Shown here: one piece after another, positions 48,750-57,797 of the stretch
How the letters are laid out: each line of letters starts with the position of its first letter
Position numbering within the stretch: position 1 is the stretch's first letter
Assembly: GCA_934465295.1 (NCBI GenBank)
Contig: CAKSKU010000001.1
Location: 1 to 64,000, forward strand
Length of the DNA: 64,000 bases
DNA from: an uncultured Oscillospiraceae bacterium
Lineage (GTDB): Bacteria > Bacillota > Clostridia > Oscillospirales > Ruminococcaceae
Direction: 5' to 3'
Program-made: the position numbers and the translations under genes
Notes under the pieces: generated by a model
What the model was told of the DNA's origin: nothing
What the model saw: the letters and a program-made list of their open reading frames with translations, nothing else
The model's database searches: none

Positions 48750-49801
48750 TGACTAACGCAGAGTGGAATACTCTTTCATTTCCCAAGCTCGGCATTGATA
48801 TTCCTGTATACAGCACCGCATTCACGGTTTTCGGCATTGAGGTAAAATGGTACGGAATAATGATCGGGCTGGGACTTCTGCTTGCAGTTATCTATTGTTT
48901 CAGAAAAATGAAGGATGCAGGCATTGATTCCGACAAGGCAACGGACGCAGTTTTCGGCGGATTTATCGGCGCAATAATCGGCGCTCGCCTTTACTATGTT
49001 TTTATGATGTGGGACGATTACAAGGGCGACATCAAGGCTATTTTGTCGGTAAGGGACGGCGGACTTGCCATTTACGGCGGACTTATCGGTGCGCTTGCTG
49101 TCGGACTTATAATGGCAAAGATAAAGAAGGTAAAGCTTCTTCCGCTGCTTGATCTTGCAGGAATGGGATTCCTTATCGGTCAGACATTCGGACGCTGGGG
49201 AAATTTCTTCAATCACGAATGTTTCGGAAGCAATACAACTCTTCCGTGGGGAATGACAAGCCCGAGAATTGCGGCGGCACTCAAAGCCAATGCGGACAGC
49301 ATTTTAAGCTCAACGGGCGTTACGGTAGACCCGACTATGCCTGTTCACCCATGCTTTTTATATGAATCATTGTGGTGTCTGATCGGCTTTCTGATACTTC
49401 ATTTCTATTACAAGCACAGAAAATTTGACGGCGAAATTTTCGCAATGTATGTTTTCTGGTATGGTCTCGGAAGATTTTTCATCGAGGGACTGCGCACAGA
49501 CAGCCTTATGGTCGGACATCTGAGAATTTCCCAGTTGGTTGCGGCTTTAAGCGTGATCGCTGCGCTCATTGTGCTTATTGCAGTTCGTTCAAAGATCAAG
49601 CAGGACGGCGGCTGCACACTGTATAAGGATACAGAGGAGTCAAAGGCTATCCTTGCCGAAGCTGAACGCAGAAATGCTGAATATGATAAAAAACGTGCCG
49701 AAAAGAAGCACGGAAAAGAAGCGTCCGAGGAAAAGCTTGACCCGAAGGACAGACTGACCGATGATGAAACGGAGGATAATGAAAATGGCAAAGATAATTG
49801 A
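48749..49801 (+). CDS. lgt: Prolipoprotein diacylglyceryl transferase
   Basis: 350 aa. A seven-helix membrane enzyme that puts diacylglycerol on the lipobox cysteine of prolipoproteins. Signatures: WYGIMIGLGLL near 33, the HGGL-equivalent RDGGLAIYGGLIGA near 93, and the Lgt motif GRWGNFFNHECFG near 147-160. A hydrophilic Lys/Glu tail of about 65 residues follows the last helix and is not part of the usual core. A substrate in this window is the GH74 lipoprotein. The 3' end overlaps folD by 17 bases. Confidence 0.95.
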   Translation: MTNAEWNTLSFPKLGIDIPVYSTAFTVFGIEVKWYGIMIGLGLLLAVIYCFRKMKDAGIDSDKATDAVFGGFIGAIIGARLYYVFMMWDDYKGDIKAILSVRDGGLAIYGGLIGALAVGLIMAKIKKVKLLPLLDLAGMGFLIGQTFGRWGNFFNHECFGSNTTLPWGMTSPRIAAALKANADSILSSTGVTVDPTMPVHPCFLYESLWCLIGFLILHFYYKHRKFDGEIFAMYVFWYGLGRFFIEGLRTDSLMVGHLRISQLVAALSVIAALIVLIAVRSKIKQDGGCTLYKDTEESKAILAEAERRNAEYDKKRAEKKHGKEASEEKLDPKDRLTDDETEDNENGKDN

Positions 49802-50639
49802 CGGAAAGGCAATTTCAGCAGCAGTAAAGGAACAGGTCAGGGTTGAGACCGAACAGCTCAAAGAAAAGGGTATCAGTGTTGGACTGGCTGTTGTTATCGT
49901 TGGAAACAATCCTGCTTCGAGAGTTTATGTCAATAATAAGAAGAAAGCCTGTGAAGTCGTAGGCTTTGAATCATTCGAGTATGCTCTTCCCGAGGAAACA
50001 ACTCAGGGCGAGCTTATCGAGCTTGTAAAGAAGCTCAACGCCGATGAAAGGGTAAACGGAATTCTTGTTCAGCTTCCTCTTCCGAAGCATATTGACGAAA
50101 CGGCTGTAATAAACACCATTGTTCCCGAAAAGGACGTTGATGCTTTCCACCCCGAGAATGTCGGACACATTATGATCGGCGACTATAAGTTCCTGCCGTG
50201 TACACCTGCCGGCGTTATCGAAATGCTCGACCATAGCGGCATATCCGTTGACGGAAAGAACTGCGTTGTTATCGGCAGAAGCAATATTGTCGGCAAGCCT
50301 ATGTCAATGCTCCTTCTGAAGAAAAACGGAACGGTAACAATCTGTCACTCGCACACAAAGAACCTTGCTGAGATATGCAGAACAGCCGATATCCTCGTTG
50401 CGGCTGTCGGAAAGGCAAACTTTGTTACCGCTGATATGATAAAAGAGGGCGCAGTTGTTATCGACGTTGGCATGAACCGACTTGATAACGGCAAGCTCTG
50501 CGGAGATGTTGATTATAACGGCTGCTTCGATAAGGCAGGCTACATAACTCCTGTTCCCGGCGGCGTTGGTCCTATGACTATTGCAATGCTTATGAAAAAC
50601 ACACTTACCTCCGCAAAAAAGAAAAACGAAATTGAATAA
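49785..50639 (+). CDS. folD: Bifunctional methylene-THF dehydrogenase / methenyl-THF cyclohydrolase
   Basis: 284 aa, full length. It interconverts 5,10-methylene-, methenyl- and 10-formyl-THF. The catalytic lysine lies in SRVYVNNKKKACE near 45-57, VNGILVQLPLPKH near 88, the nucleotide-binding VIGRSNIVGKPM near 163 and PVPGGVGPMTIAMLMKNT at the C-terminus. GGAGG is 9 bases before the ATG at 49785. 10-formyl-THF from this enzyme is the substrate of Fmt, encoded elsewhere in the window. Confidence 0.97.
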   Translation: MAKIIDGKAISAAVKEQVRVETEQLKEKGISVGLAVVIVGNNPASRVYVNNKKKACEVVGFESFEYALPEETTQGELIELVKKLNADERVNGILVQLPLPKHIDETAVINTIVPEKDVDAFHPENVGHIMIGDYKFLPCTPAGVIEMLDHSGISVDGKNCVVIGRSNIVGKPMSMLLLKKNGTVTICHSHTKNLAEICRTADILVAAVGKANFVTADMIKEGAVVIDVGMNRLDNGKLCGDVDYNGCFDKAGYITPVPGGVGPMTIAMLMKNTLTSAKKKNEIE

Positions 50640-50645
50640 AAAATC

Positions 50646-50684
50646 ACCTCCCTTGGCAAAAATAAAGTCAAGGGAGGTATTTTT
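50646..50684 (+). terminator. folD terminator-like hairpin containing the next gene's ribosome site
   Basis: A perfect 10-bp stem (ACCTCCCTTG 50646-50655, CAAGGGAGGT 50669-50678) with ATTTTT after it looks like an intrinsic terminator. Its 3' arm carries GGGAGG, the only Shine-Dalgarno of the penicillin-binding protein starting at 50685. It may therefore limit both transcription and translation of that gene. Confidence 0.75.
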
Positions 50685-52277
50685 ATGCTAAGAAAGCTTA
50701 CAGCGGTGAACATAGCCGCTTTATTTACAGCTCTTATCCTTATTGCAAGGATCGCTGTCATAAATAATGATACCAAGGTTCTTGAAGCAGCATCGGCCAG
50801 AGGGCGATATGTTCTTTCCGACGAATGTGAATATGCTTCGATATATGACAGAAACGGTAAAAGGCTGAACAACCGAAGCGTTGAATATATAGCCGTGCTT
50901 GACCCGCACAATGCAAATTCTCTCAATGCGGCGAAGTACGCCTGCGACCAGAGTGCATTTCATAATGGAATGTCGGGAAATCTTCCGTTTTTCTGCAAGG
51001 TCACTTCGGAAAATATTCGGAATATTATCGTTTTTCGCAGATATATCCGAACGGAAAGCTCCCAGCCTGCACGTCATTTGGTAGGCTATACATCGGACGG
51101 CAGGGGAGTTTGCGGCATTGAGCTTGCTTATGACGGATTTCTTCGGGAAAACTACACGGAAAACCGAGCTGTATTCAGCGTTGACGCAATGGGTTCTGTT
51201 CTTGAGGGAATGATATCCGAAAAAACTATCCCGAAGGAAATGGAGAGCGGTGTTATAACGGCTCTCGACGCTGATATTCAGACAATAACCGAAAATTCCT
51301 TCCGAAGATCGGGATATAAAAAGGGCGCAGCGGTGGTTATGGACGTAAAAAGCGGAGATATACTCGCCTGCGCAAGCTTTCCCGAATTTGACCCGCAGGA
51401 TCTTGCCGCAAGCCTTGAAAATGAGGATTCACCTTTCATAAATAGGGCGTTTTCCGCATACAGCGTTGGTTCGATCTTCAAGCTTGTGACGGCTTCGGCT
51501 GCGCTTGAATCGGGGATAAGCGAGGATTTTTCCTATACCTGCGATGGTTCGATAGATATTGACGGTCAGGTTTTCAACTGCCATAAATGGGGCGGACACG
51601 GTGAAATATCGATGGAAGAAGCTATGATAAGCTCCTGCAATCCATATTTTATTGCATTGAGTGAAACGCTGTCGCCGAAAATTCTTCACGATACAGCGGA
51701 GAAGCTTGGATTTGGCGAAGAAATTAAACTTGCTGACGGAATATATTCTCAAAGCGGGTATCTTCCATCGGAGCGTGAGCTTTCTGTTAAAGCGGAAAAG
51801 GGAAATTTCTCATTCGGTCAGGGGAAGCTTACAGCGACACCGATACAGATCTGCAGGCTGACTTGTGCAATAGCGAATAACGGAATTATGCCGCAGGCAA
51901 GGCTCATCTGCGGACTGCGTGACGAAAACGGCATCGTAACAACTGTTGACTCATCAAAAAGCGAGCGTGTGATGTCCTGCCTTACGGCGCAAAAGCTGAA
52001 AAGGTATATGAAAGGCGTCGTCGATGCCCCAAATTCATATTCACGTTCGGATACAGTGTCCTGCTCGGGAAAAACATCGACTGCACAGACGGGAAGATAC
52101 ACTGCTGACGGAAAAGAGATAATGAACTGCTGGTTCACGGGATATTTTCCGTCCGAGTCGCCGAAATATGCTGTGACGATACTTGTTGAGGGGGGAGTTT
52201 CGGGAAACATAAGCTGCGGCGGTATTTTCAAAGATATCGCAGAGAGTATATGCAATATAAAAAGCCGACAGAGCTGA
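50685..52277 (+). CDS. Class B penicillin-binding protein (transpeptidase)
   Basis: 530 aa. An N-terminal membrane anchor (about 5-25) and a short non-catalytic module lead into a transpeptidase domain from about 190. The motifs are S-I-F-K (SVGSIFKLVTA near 263), S-C-N (MISSCNPYF near 315) and K-T-S (SGKTSTAQTGRY near 465). It crosslinks peptidoglycan outside the cell. Size and lack of PASTA repeats resemble the small PBP2/SpoVD-like proteins of clostridia; vegetative or sporulation use cannot be decided. Translation start and terminator-like hairpin overlap; its stop lies in the loop of the next terminator. Confidence 0.9.
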   Translation: MLRKLTAVNIAALFTALILIARIAVINNDTKVLEAASARGRYVLSDECEYASIYDRNGKRLNNRSVEYIAVLDPHNANSLNAAKYACDQSAFHNGMSGNLPFFCKVTSENIRNIIVFRRYIRTESSQPARHLVGYTSDGRGVCGIELAYDGFLRENYTENRAVFSVDAMGSVLEGMISEKTIPKEMESGVITALDADIQTITENSFRRSGYKKGAAVVMDVKSGDILACASFPEFDPQDLAASLENEDSPFINRAFSAYSVGSIFKLVTASAALESGISEDFSYTCDGSIDIDGQVFNCHKWGGHGEISMEEAMISSCNPYFIALSETLSPKILHDTAEKLGFGEEIKLADGIYSQSGYLPSERELSVKAEKGNFSFGQGKLTATPIQICRLTCAIANNGIMPQARLICGLRDENGIVTTVDSSKSERVMSCLTAQKLKRYMKGVVDAPNSYSRSDTVSCSGKTSTAQTGRYTADGKEIMNCWFTGYFPSESPKYAVTILVEGGVSGNISCGGIFKDIAESICNIKSRQS

Positions 52278-52291
52278 ATCTGTCGGCTTTT
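52260..52291. terminator. Bidirectional terminator after the penicillin-binding protein gene
   Basis: A perfect 13-bp stem (AAAAGCCGACAGA and its complement) with a 6-base loop, A/T runs at both sides, between two convergent genes. Confidence 0.9.
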
Positions 52292-52306
52292 ATAAATATG
52301 GATAGA

Positions 52307-52516
52307 TCAATCTTCGTCAAAGTTGCCGGGAATATTAAGCTGCTTTACAGGGATTCTCTTAAGAGGAGAATATTGATACTTTGCGCATGACGATGATCCG
52401 TCAACAAGACCGCGCTTTTCGCAGAGAACTTTTCCGCCGTCCTTTGCTCTTGTGCCGTATGTACAATATTCGCAGCGTGGGGGAATATTGCTACCGAAGT
52501 ATTTCTTTTTTGCCAT
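52307..52516 (-). CDS. Small four-cysteine hypothetical protein
   Basis: 69 aa, family not recognised. Residues 15-18 form CEYC, and two more cysteines lie near 32 and 44 (LCEKRG, SSCAKY), a spacing that could bind zinc. A basic KYQYSPLKRIP segment follows and the end is acidic. On the - strand AAAGGAAA lies about 11 bases before the ATG. It is downstream of the ylbJ-like gene on the same strand, 55 bases away. The composition and ribosome site argue for a real gene. Confidence 0.65.
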   Translation of the reverse strand: MAKKKYFGSNIPPRCEYCTYGTRAKDGGKVLCEKRGLVDGSSSCAKYQYSPLKRIPVKQLNIPGNFDED

Positions 52517-52571
52517 TGAGAATCATTTCCTTTCGAGAGTTCTGAATGCATTTCAATTAATTTTTATTATA

Positions 52572-53657
52572 TCATATTTTTTTATTTTTTTCTATAAAAT
52601 TTTTTGATAATAATAAAATTGTCATAATTAACAAAAATAAGCTCGGAATTGGTGAATGTTGCTGAATTGTTTCACCGTTCAAAGCAGATACTTGTATATA
52701 ATTTGATATATTAAATGTTAATATTAATATTTTACAGCAAAAATATGATAAAATCATTGTGATAATGCGACTTAATAAGAAATTATGAGTAGACAATTGC
52801 CCGCCGATAATGCCCTCGACCTGAAGGATCACACAAAATCCGCCAAAAGAAAGCAAAGCTGTGACAATGGGCAGGAACGAAATATCAGGCGGAACGGCGG
52901 AGATATTGCTTATTTCAAGCATTGAACGAAGAAATGTCCGGCAAACTTCCGGCGAAAAATTTGTTAACGAGGAGATGATCTGTGAGAGCAGAGCAATTAT
53001 CCCCGAGGCTTCAAGCACGGCAAGCAGCGAAGCGAAAAAGATTATAGCCGCACATATCTTTGCTATGCCTATACCGCCCGAGTTTATCGATGACAAAAAG
53101 CCGTCAAGAGTAAAATTAAGACGCCGTCCGAGAGTATTTTTGCGTGGGAGAGGAGACCGCAGACCGAACAAGAGCATTGCGATCATATTCGCTGTAAATA
53201 TACTTGCAAAAATTATCATTCCGACAGCCGTGCTTTGATATATCTTCATTCCTGCTGCGCCGATAAAAAAAGCAGGTCCGCCCATATAGCAAAAGCCGAG
53301 CATTTTTTCGGTAGTTTCCTTATCGATATTTCCGCTTTCATAAAGATTTGTCAGGAGCTTTGCCCCAATCGGATATCCTCCGACGGAGCTTATGAGAAAT
53401 ATTGAAAAAAGGTCTGCTCTTAGATGGAAGACATGACGTGATAACGGCGAAAACGGTATGCTAAGTTTATAGTAAAGTCCCGATGAGATAATTATTCCCG
53501 AGGCTGTCATAAACGGAAAAAGCGATGGAATGATAACATTTACGCACACCTTTATAGATGATATAACGCTCTCCGAAACTGCCTTATTGAAATACAGCAG
53601 AGCTGCTGAATATGCTATCACGGCAGCGGCAATTATATATCCCGAAATTTTTTTCAT
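52572..53657 (-). CDS. YlbJ-like sporulation integral membrane protein
   Basis: 361 aa, about eight membrane helices. Two nucleoside-recognition (GATE-like) repeats can be seen: IIPSLFPFMTASGI near 44 with ISSVGGYPIGAKLL near 91, and the second half with FGGFCVILQVEGII near 275. CYMGGPAFFIGAAG near 125 is typical of YlbJ. B. subtilis YlbJ is a sporulation protein made under sigma-E. AAAGGA is 9 bases before the ATG at 53657; a GTG 6 bases upstream is too close. It is divergent from yqfC, so two sporulation units share the intergenic region. Confidence 0.85.
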   Translation of the reverse strand: MKKISGYIIAAAVIAYSAALLYFNKAVSESVISSIKVCVNVIIPSLFPFMTASGIIISSGLYYKLSIPFSPLSRHVFHLRADLFSIFLISSVGGYPIGAKLLTNLYESGNIDKETTEKMLGFCYMGGPAFFIGAAGMKIYQSTAVGMIIFASIFTANMIAMLLFGLRSPLPRKNTLGRRLNFTLDGFLSSINSGGIGIAKICAAIIFFASLLAVLEASGIIALLSQIISSLTNFSPEVCRTFLRSMLEISNISAVPPDISFLPIVTALLSFGGFCVILQVEGIIGGQLSTHNFLLSRIITMILSYFCCKILILTFNISNYIQVSALNGETIQQHSPIPSLFLLIMTILLLSKNFIEKNKKI

Positions 53658-53764
53658 CTTCACAAGTCCTTTCGTCGGTTTTATAAAACTGTCCCGTTAA
53701 AAAGTATATGTGCGTTTTTTGGTTAATATAATTTATAAAGACAAGTGATTCGGAGGAATGTACA

Positions 53765-54034
53765 ATGCTTGTAAAGGCGAAAAAAATGTACAGCTCGCTT
53801 ACTGCAAAGTTCGTCAGAAAGCAGCTTTATCTCAATACATATATAAATCTGACCGATAATACGCATCTTGAAATTGAGAACTGCAAGCGGATAATTGAGC
53901 TCAACGATGTTTATGTTCGGCTGAAGACTGCGACCGTAACGCTTCAGGTATGGGGCGAGGAACTGCGGATATCGGATTTCAACACCGCAGGAGTGGTCAT
54001 TGACGGAAAAATTTCTTCGATCGAATTTGAATAA
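53765..54034 (+). CDS. yqfC: YabP/YqfC-family sporulation protein
   Basis: 89 aa. The fold-defining pattern is LYLNTYINLTDNTHLEIENCKRIIELND (positions about 22-49), ending VTLQVWGEELRISDFNTAGVVIDGKISSIEFE-like strands; it fits YqfC throughout. YqfC lies beside YqfD in B. subtilis, where both belong to the sigma-E regulon. GGAGG is upstream of the ATG. It precedes yqfD by 35 bases. Confidence 0.92.
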   Translation: MLVKAKKMYSSLTAKFVRKQLYLNTYINLTDNTHLEIENCKRIIELNDVYVRLKTATVTLQVWGEELRISDFNTAGVVIDGKISSIEFE

Positions 54035-54069
54035 GAGGGGAGGACTGCGCTTTTTCGGCGCATTGTTTT

Positions 54070-55245
54070 ATGAGAGAGAAACTGCTTGGAAATGTGTATT
54101 TCAGACTTTTTGCGGGTGACTGCGGCGACATTGTAAACAAGCTACGTGCGACGGGATTTGCGGTGAGAGATGTGCGCATCGAGAGCGGAAAATTCGTAAC
54201 GGGAACGGTAAGTTGGTACGACCTTGGCGAGCTTAAAGCCTTTGCCGAGGATAACAAGGCGCAGTTTGAGCAGCTCGACAAAAAGGGGATCGCCTTTACA
54301 GTTCAGAAGTATAGAAAAAGGCTTGGACTGGCGGCAGGCTTGCTTGCGGCGTTTATGCTTGTTTTTTATCTGTCAAATACAGTGCTAAGGATAGAGGTCT
54401 ACGGTAATGAAAGTATTTCGGACGAGCGTGTGAAAAGTATTCTTGCCGATAATGGGATAAAGATAGGTGCTTTTATCCCGTCGCTTGATCTGCGTGATTC
54501 GGAGCAGAGGATAATCACAGCGTTTGACTCGTTCAGTTGGATAGGGATACGCTCATCGGGGTGCAGGATACTTGTTGATGTAAGTGAGCTTTCGGAAAAG
54601 CCCGATATGATACCGATTTCAACGCCGTGCAATGTCATAGCCGCCTGTGATGCACAGATAGTTGACATACGGAATGTTCATCTCGGTATGCTCGTTCCGA
54701 TGCTTTATGACGGCGTACGGAAAGGCGATATCCTCATCAGCGGAACTATCGACGGAAAGCTTGACCATGATTATTTCGTACACGCTATGGGTGAGATAAT
54801 CGGCAGATATGACCGTGAAGTAACGTTTGAGCAGTCATATTCAGACAGCGTTATAAACTACGGTTCTGAGAAAACGAAAAAGTCCCTTTATCTTTTCGGG
54901 TCAAGAATACCTTTGTATTTAAACAAAAAAGAAAAGTTTGAGTATGAATACAGCGAAGAAATAAAATATATGCAGTTTTTCGGGCTGGAGTTTCCTGTCG
55001 GAGTAGTTGAGGCGGAAATAAAGCCATACACGGTCGATGAGGTAGAGTATTCGCCCGAGCAGGCAAAGATACTTCTTGAAAGCAAGATCGAACTTTATGA
55101 GAAAAATTTTCTGGAGGATAAAAATATAACCGTCATCAGCAGGGACATTGAGTATTCCGAAAGCAATGAAAAACTGACTGTAAAGGTCAAATACTGTCTT
55201 GAAAGTGACATAGGGGTGACGCAGGAGATACTTGCGAAGAGATGA
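54070..55245 (+). CDS. yqfD: YqfD-family sporulation protein
   Basis: 391 aa. An N-terminal cytosolic domain of about 85 residues, one membrane helix (LGLAAGLLAAFMLVFYLSN near 82-100) and a large outer domain with IRSSGCRILVDVSE near 160 and ADVVDIRNVHLG-like ACDAQIVDIRNVHLGM near 195. The family is conserved in spore formers and is sometimes called SpoIV-like. It forms a two-gene unit with yqfC. phoH and ybeY, usual followers in other genomes, are not here. Confidence 0.92.
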   Translation: MREKLLGNVYFRLFAGDCGDIVNKLRATGFAVRDVRIESGKFVTGTVSWYDLGELKAFAEDNKAQFEQLDKKGIAFTVQKYRKRLGLAAGLLAAFMLVFYLSNTVLRIEVYGNESISDERVKSILADNGIKIGAFIPSLDLRDSEQRIITAFDSFSWIGIRSSGCRILVDVSELSEKPDMIPISTPCNVIAACDAQIVDIRNVHLGMLVPMLYDGVRKGDILISGTIDGKLDHDYFVHAMGEIIGRYDREVTFEQSYSDSVINYGSEKTKKSLYLFGSRIPLYLNKKEKFEYEYSEEIKYMQFFGLEFPVGVVEAEIKPYTVDEVEYSPEQAKILLESKIELYEKNFLEDKNITVISRDIEYSESNEKLTVKVKYCLESDIGVTQEILAKR

Positions 55246-55254
55246 TACATATCC

Positions 55255-55330
55255 GACTCCGAACCGATCTATACAAAGCGGTATGGTTTGAACCTTCGCT
55301 TTTTCGGAATGATTCGGAGTCACAATTTTA
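55255..55330 (+). terminator. Probable terminator of yqfCD
   Basis: GACTCCGAA (55255-55263) is perfectly complementary to TTCGGAGTC (55313-55321), enclosing about 50 bases with smaller foldable parts. ACAATTTTATTTT follows. The wide loop makes this less certain than other terminators here. Confidence 0.55.
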
Positions 55331-55362
55331 TTTTAATTATTGGTAAATTTGCAAAAGATATA

Positions 55363-55391
55363 TTGACTTTTTTATTTAAGTGCTGTATAAT
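55363..55391 (+). promoter_or_regulatory. Promoter of the GH74 gene
   Basis: TTGACT (55363-55368) and TATAAT (55386-55391), spacer 17 bases, about 45 bases before the start codon. No obvious operator or catabolite-response box was seen. Confidence 0.8.
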
Positions 55392-55436
55392 TACTATAAA
55401 TTGAAAACGATTTCTCTGAATGAAAGGATCGATAAA

Positions 55437-57668
55437 ATGAAAAATCACAGCACGATAAAGAAGATCGGAGCGACGGCTGTCTGCTTGTGTATGATGTTCG
55501 GCGTTCTGACAGGCTGCTCGGACAAGAATACGACCGACAATGCCGAGACAACATCTTCGGCTGCGAATGCAGCGGATAACGATTCTGCGCAGGCAGTCAT
55601 TAACACCGACTGGAGCTACGGACAGGTCGAGATCGGCGGCGGCGGATTTGTTACGGGCGTTTTCAGCACTTGCGAAGAAAATGTTTACTATGCCCGTACA
55701 GACGTTGGCGGCGCTTACCGCTGGGACGAGGCTGCACAGCAATGGAAGTCACTCAGCTACTGGGTAACCGATGAGGACAAGGGCTTGCTCGGAATTGACG
55801 GACTTGCGGTTGACCCTAACGATGCTTCAAAGATCTATCTTCTTGCGGGAACAGAGTATTTCAGCGGAGGAAAGACGACTGTACTTGTTTCCGACAATTA
55901 CGGCGAGACCTTTGATGTTGTTGATGTTACCGATAAAATAAAAGTCCACGGCAACGGAATGGGCAGAGGCAACGGTGAAAGAATAGCAGTTGACCCGAAC
56001 AACGGCAGCATTATTTTTGCGGGCGGAAGAACCGGCGGAATGCTCAAAAGCACAGACGGCGGCAGCACCTGGGAACAGGTTTCGGGCTTCCCTGTGACTT
56101 CGACAGCTAACGGCAACGGCATAAACAGTATCGTTTTTGACCCTTCATCGGACAAAGACGGTGCTTCACAGAAGATATATGCGTCCGTTTCCAGAAACGG
56201 TGATGATAATATCTTCGTTTCAGAGGACGGCGGTGCAAGCTGGAAACCCATCAAGGACGGCAACACAAAGCTTATGCCTCAGAGAATGAAGCTTGACTCA
56301 AAGGGCAATCTTTATGTTGGTTATGCTACAAAAGAAGGACCTTGGAACGCAGGTGCAGGCGCACTCTGGAGATACAATACCGACGGTTCGGTTGAAGATA
56401 TCTCACCTATGAACGTTTCTATCGGCGATATCGTTATCGACCCGACAGATGATAACAAGCTCGTAACTGTTTCTACCAACAACTGGAATGAGCAGCCGAA
56501 CGGGGCTTTTGGTGACGCATTCTTTGTATCAACTGATGGTGGCAAGAACTGGAAGAATATTATCAAGGATATGACAATGAGCGATGGCGGAATTCCTTGG
56601 ATCGCTGATTATGCTATCCACTGGTGCTGTTCACTTGAAATAAACCCATTCAACACAAATGAAATTATGGTAACTTCGGGCAACGGTATTTTTGCCTGCG
56701 ATAATATCTGGGACGAGCATCCTGCATTTTATTTCAATGCAAAGGGCATCGAGGAAGTCGTTCCCGAGGATATCGTTACAATGGAAGGCTATCCGCTTGT
56801 TTCCGCTATTGGAGACTATGACGGCTTTGTACACAATGATATTAAAGAGCCTGCTGACCGTCACAAGGGACAGATCGGTTCATGCACAAGCATTGCTATC
56901 GCATATCAGAACAGAGACTACTGGGCAAAGGTCGGCGGAAGCGAATCCGAAATGGCGCTTATTTACAGCACAGATGGCGGAGAAACATGGAACAATATCA
57001 CAAATTCTCCCGAAGAGGGCAAGATACTTTACCGCGGAAAGCTTGGATTCACGGCTGACGGTTCTCGTCTTTTCTGGAGTTCCACAAACAGCTTCAGCGC
57101 ATACTATACCGAAGATTTCGGACAGACATGGACAAAGTGTGAGGGCATCACGGGCAAAGATGTTTACTTCCTCGGTGACCCGAACAACAGCGATTATGTA
57201 TATGCATGCGGAAACGGTGCAGTTTTCTTAAGCTCCGACGGAGGAAAGACATTCTCGAGAATGCCTGTTGTAAGCCCGAGCTTCTCAAGATTGTGCGCTG
57301 ATCCATCCGAAGAGGGTACATTCTATATCCCCGGCGGTGCAGGACTTTACAAGGCTACGAACCACGGTGAAAATGTTGCACTTATTGATGGCATCAAATA
57401 CTGTGAAGCAGTCGGACTCGGCAAGGCAAAGAGTGACGGTGACCCGTATGTTATCTACATCTACGGTACGCCAAAGGATACCGATGTAAAGGGCGTTTAT
57501 ATGTCCGAGGACAATGGCGCATCGTGGGTGCGCATCAATGATGACCTTCACAACTTCGGCGGAACGGGCAACGGCGTATTTGTAAGCGGCGATATGAATG
57601 TTTACGGCAGATGCTATATGAGTACAGTCGGACTTGGAATCGCTTATTTCGATAAAAACGAAAAATAA
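55437..57668 (+). CDS. GH74 xyloglucanase, lipoprotein
   Basis: 743 aa. A lipoprotein signal peptide (residues 1-26) ends in the lipobox LTGC with C27 as the lipid-modified residue. A Thr/Ser/Asn/Ala linker to about 52 follows. The rest is two seven-bladed propellers with many Asp-box repeats (STDGGSTW near 205, SEDGGASW near 262, STDGGKNW near 365, SSDGGKTF later). The two GH74 catalytic aspartates are probably D89 (ARTDVGGAYRW) and D460 (AIGDYDGF). GH74 enzymes cleave the beta-1,4-glucan backbone of xyloglucan with inversion. AAAGGA precedes the ATG at 55437. It is monocistronic with a promoter and a terminator. There is no carbohydrate-binding module or dockerin, so it is membrane-anchored rather than cellulosomal. 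Confidence 0.93.
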   Translation: MKNHSTIKKIGATAVCLCMMFGVLTGCSDKNTTDNAETTSSAANAADNDSAQAVINTDWSYGQVEIGGGGFVTGVFSTCEENVYYARTDVGGAYRWDEAAQQWKSLSYWVTDEDKGLLGIDGLAVDPNDASKIYLLAGTEYFSGGKTTVLVSDNYGETFDVVDVTDKIKVHGNGMGRGNGERIAVDPNNGSIIFAGGRTGGMLKSTDGGSTWEQVSGFPVTSTANGNGINSIVFDPSSDKDGASQKIYASVSRNGDDNIFVSEDGGASWKPIKDGNTKLMPQRMKLDSKGNLYVGYATKEGPWNAGAGALWRYNTDGSVEDISPMNVSIGDIVIDPTDDNKLVTVSTNNWNEQPNGAFGDAFFVSTDGGKNWKNIIKDMTMSDGGIPWIADYAIHWCCSLEINPFNTNEIMVTSGNGIFACDNIWDEHPAFYFNAKGIEEVVPEDIVTMEGYPLVSAIGDYDGFVHNDIKEPADRHKGQIGSCTSIAIAYQNRDYWAKVGGSESEMALIYSTDGGETWNNITNSPEEGKILYRGKLGFTADGSRLFWSSTNSFSAYYTEDFGQTWTKCEGITGKDVYFLGDPNNSDYVYACGNGAVFLSSDGGKTFSRMPVVSPSFSRLCADPSEEGTFYIPGGAGLYKATNHGENVALIDGIKYCEAVGLGKAKSDGDPYVIYIYGTPKDTDVKGVYMSEDNGASWVRINDDLHNFGGTGNGVFVSGDMNVYGRCYMSTVGLGIAYFDKNEK

Positions 57669-57677
57669 ACACTTTTT

Positions 57678-57710
57678 AGAGCAGCAGAGATTTATCTGCT
57701 GTTCTTTTTT
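57678..57710 (+). terminator. Terminator of the GH74 gene
   Basis: AGAGCAGCAGA pairs with TCTGCTGTTCT (one wobble) around a 6-base loop, followed by six T, 10 bases after the stop. Confidence 0.88.
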
Positions 57711-57731
57711 ATGAAAAAACGGTGAAAGGTC

Positions 57732-57760
57732 TTTTACTTTGCGGAAAAATATGCTATAAT
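57732..57760 (+). promoter_or_regulatory. Promoter of the ABC transporter operon
   Basis: TATAAT at 57755-57760 with a weak TTTTAC (57732-57737) 17 bases upstream, 38 bases before the ATPase gene. Confidence 0.55.
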
Positions 57761-57797
57761 AACTATATATTTAATTTTTTCAAAAAGGAAGTAAAAA

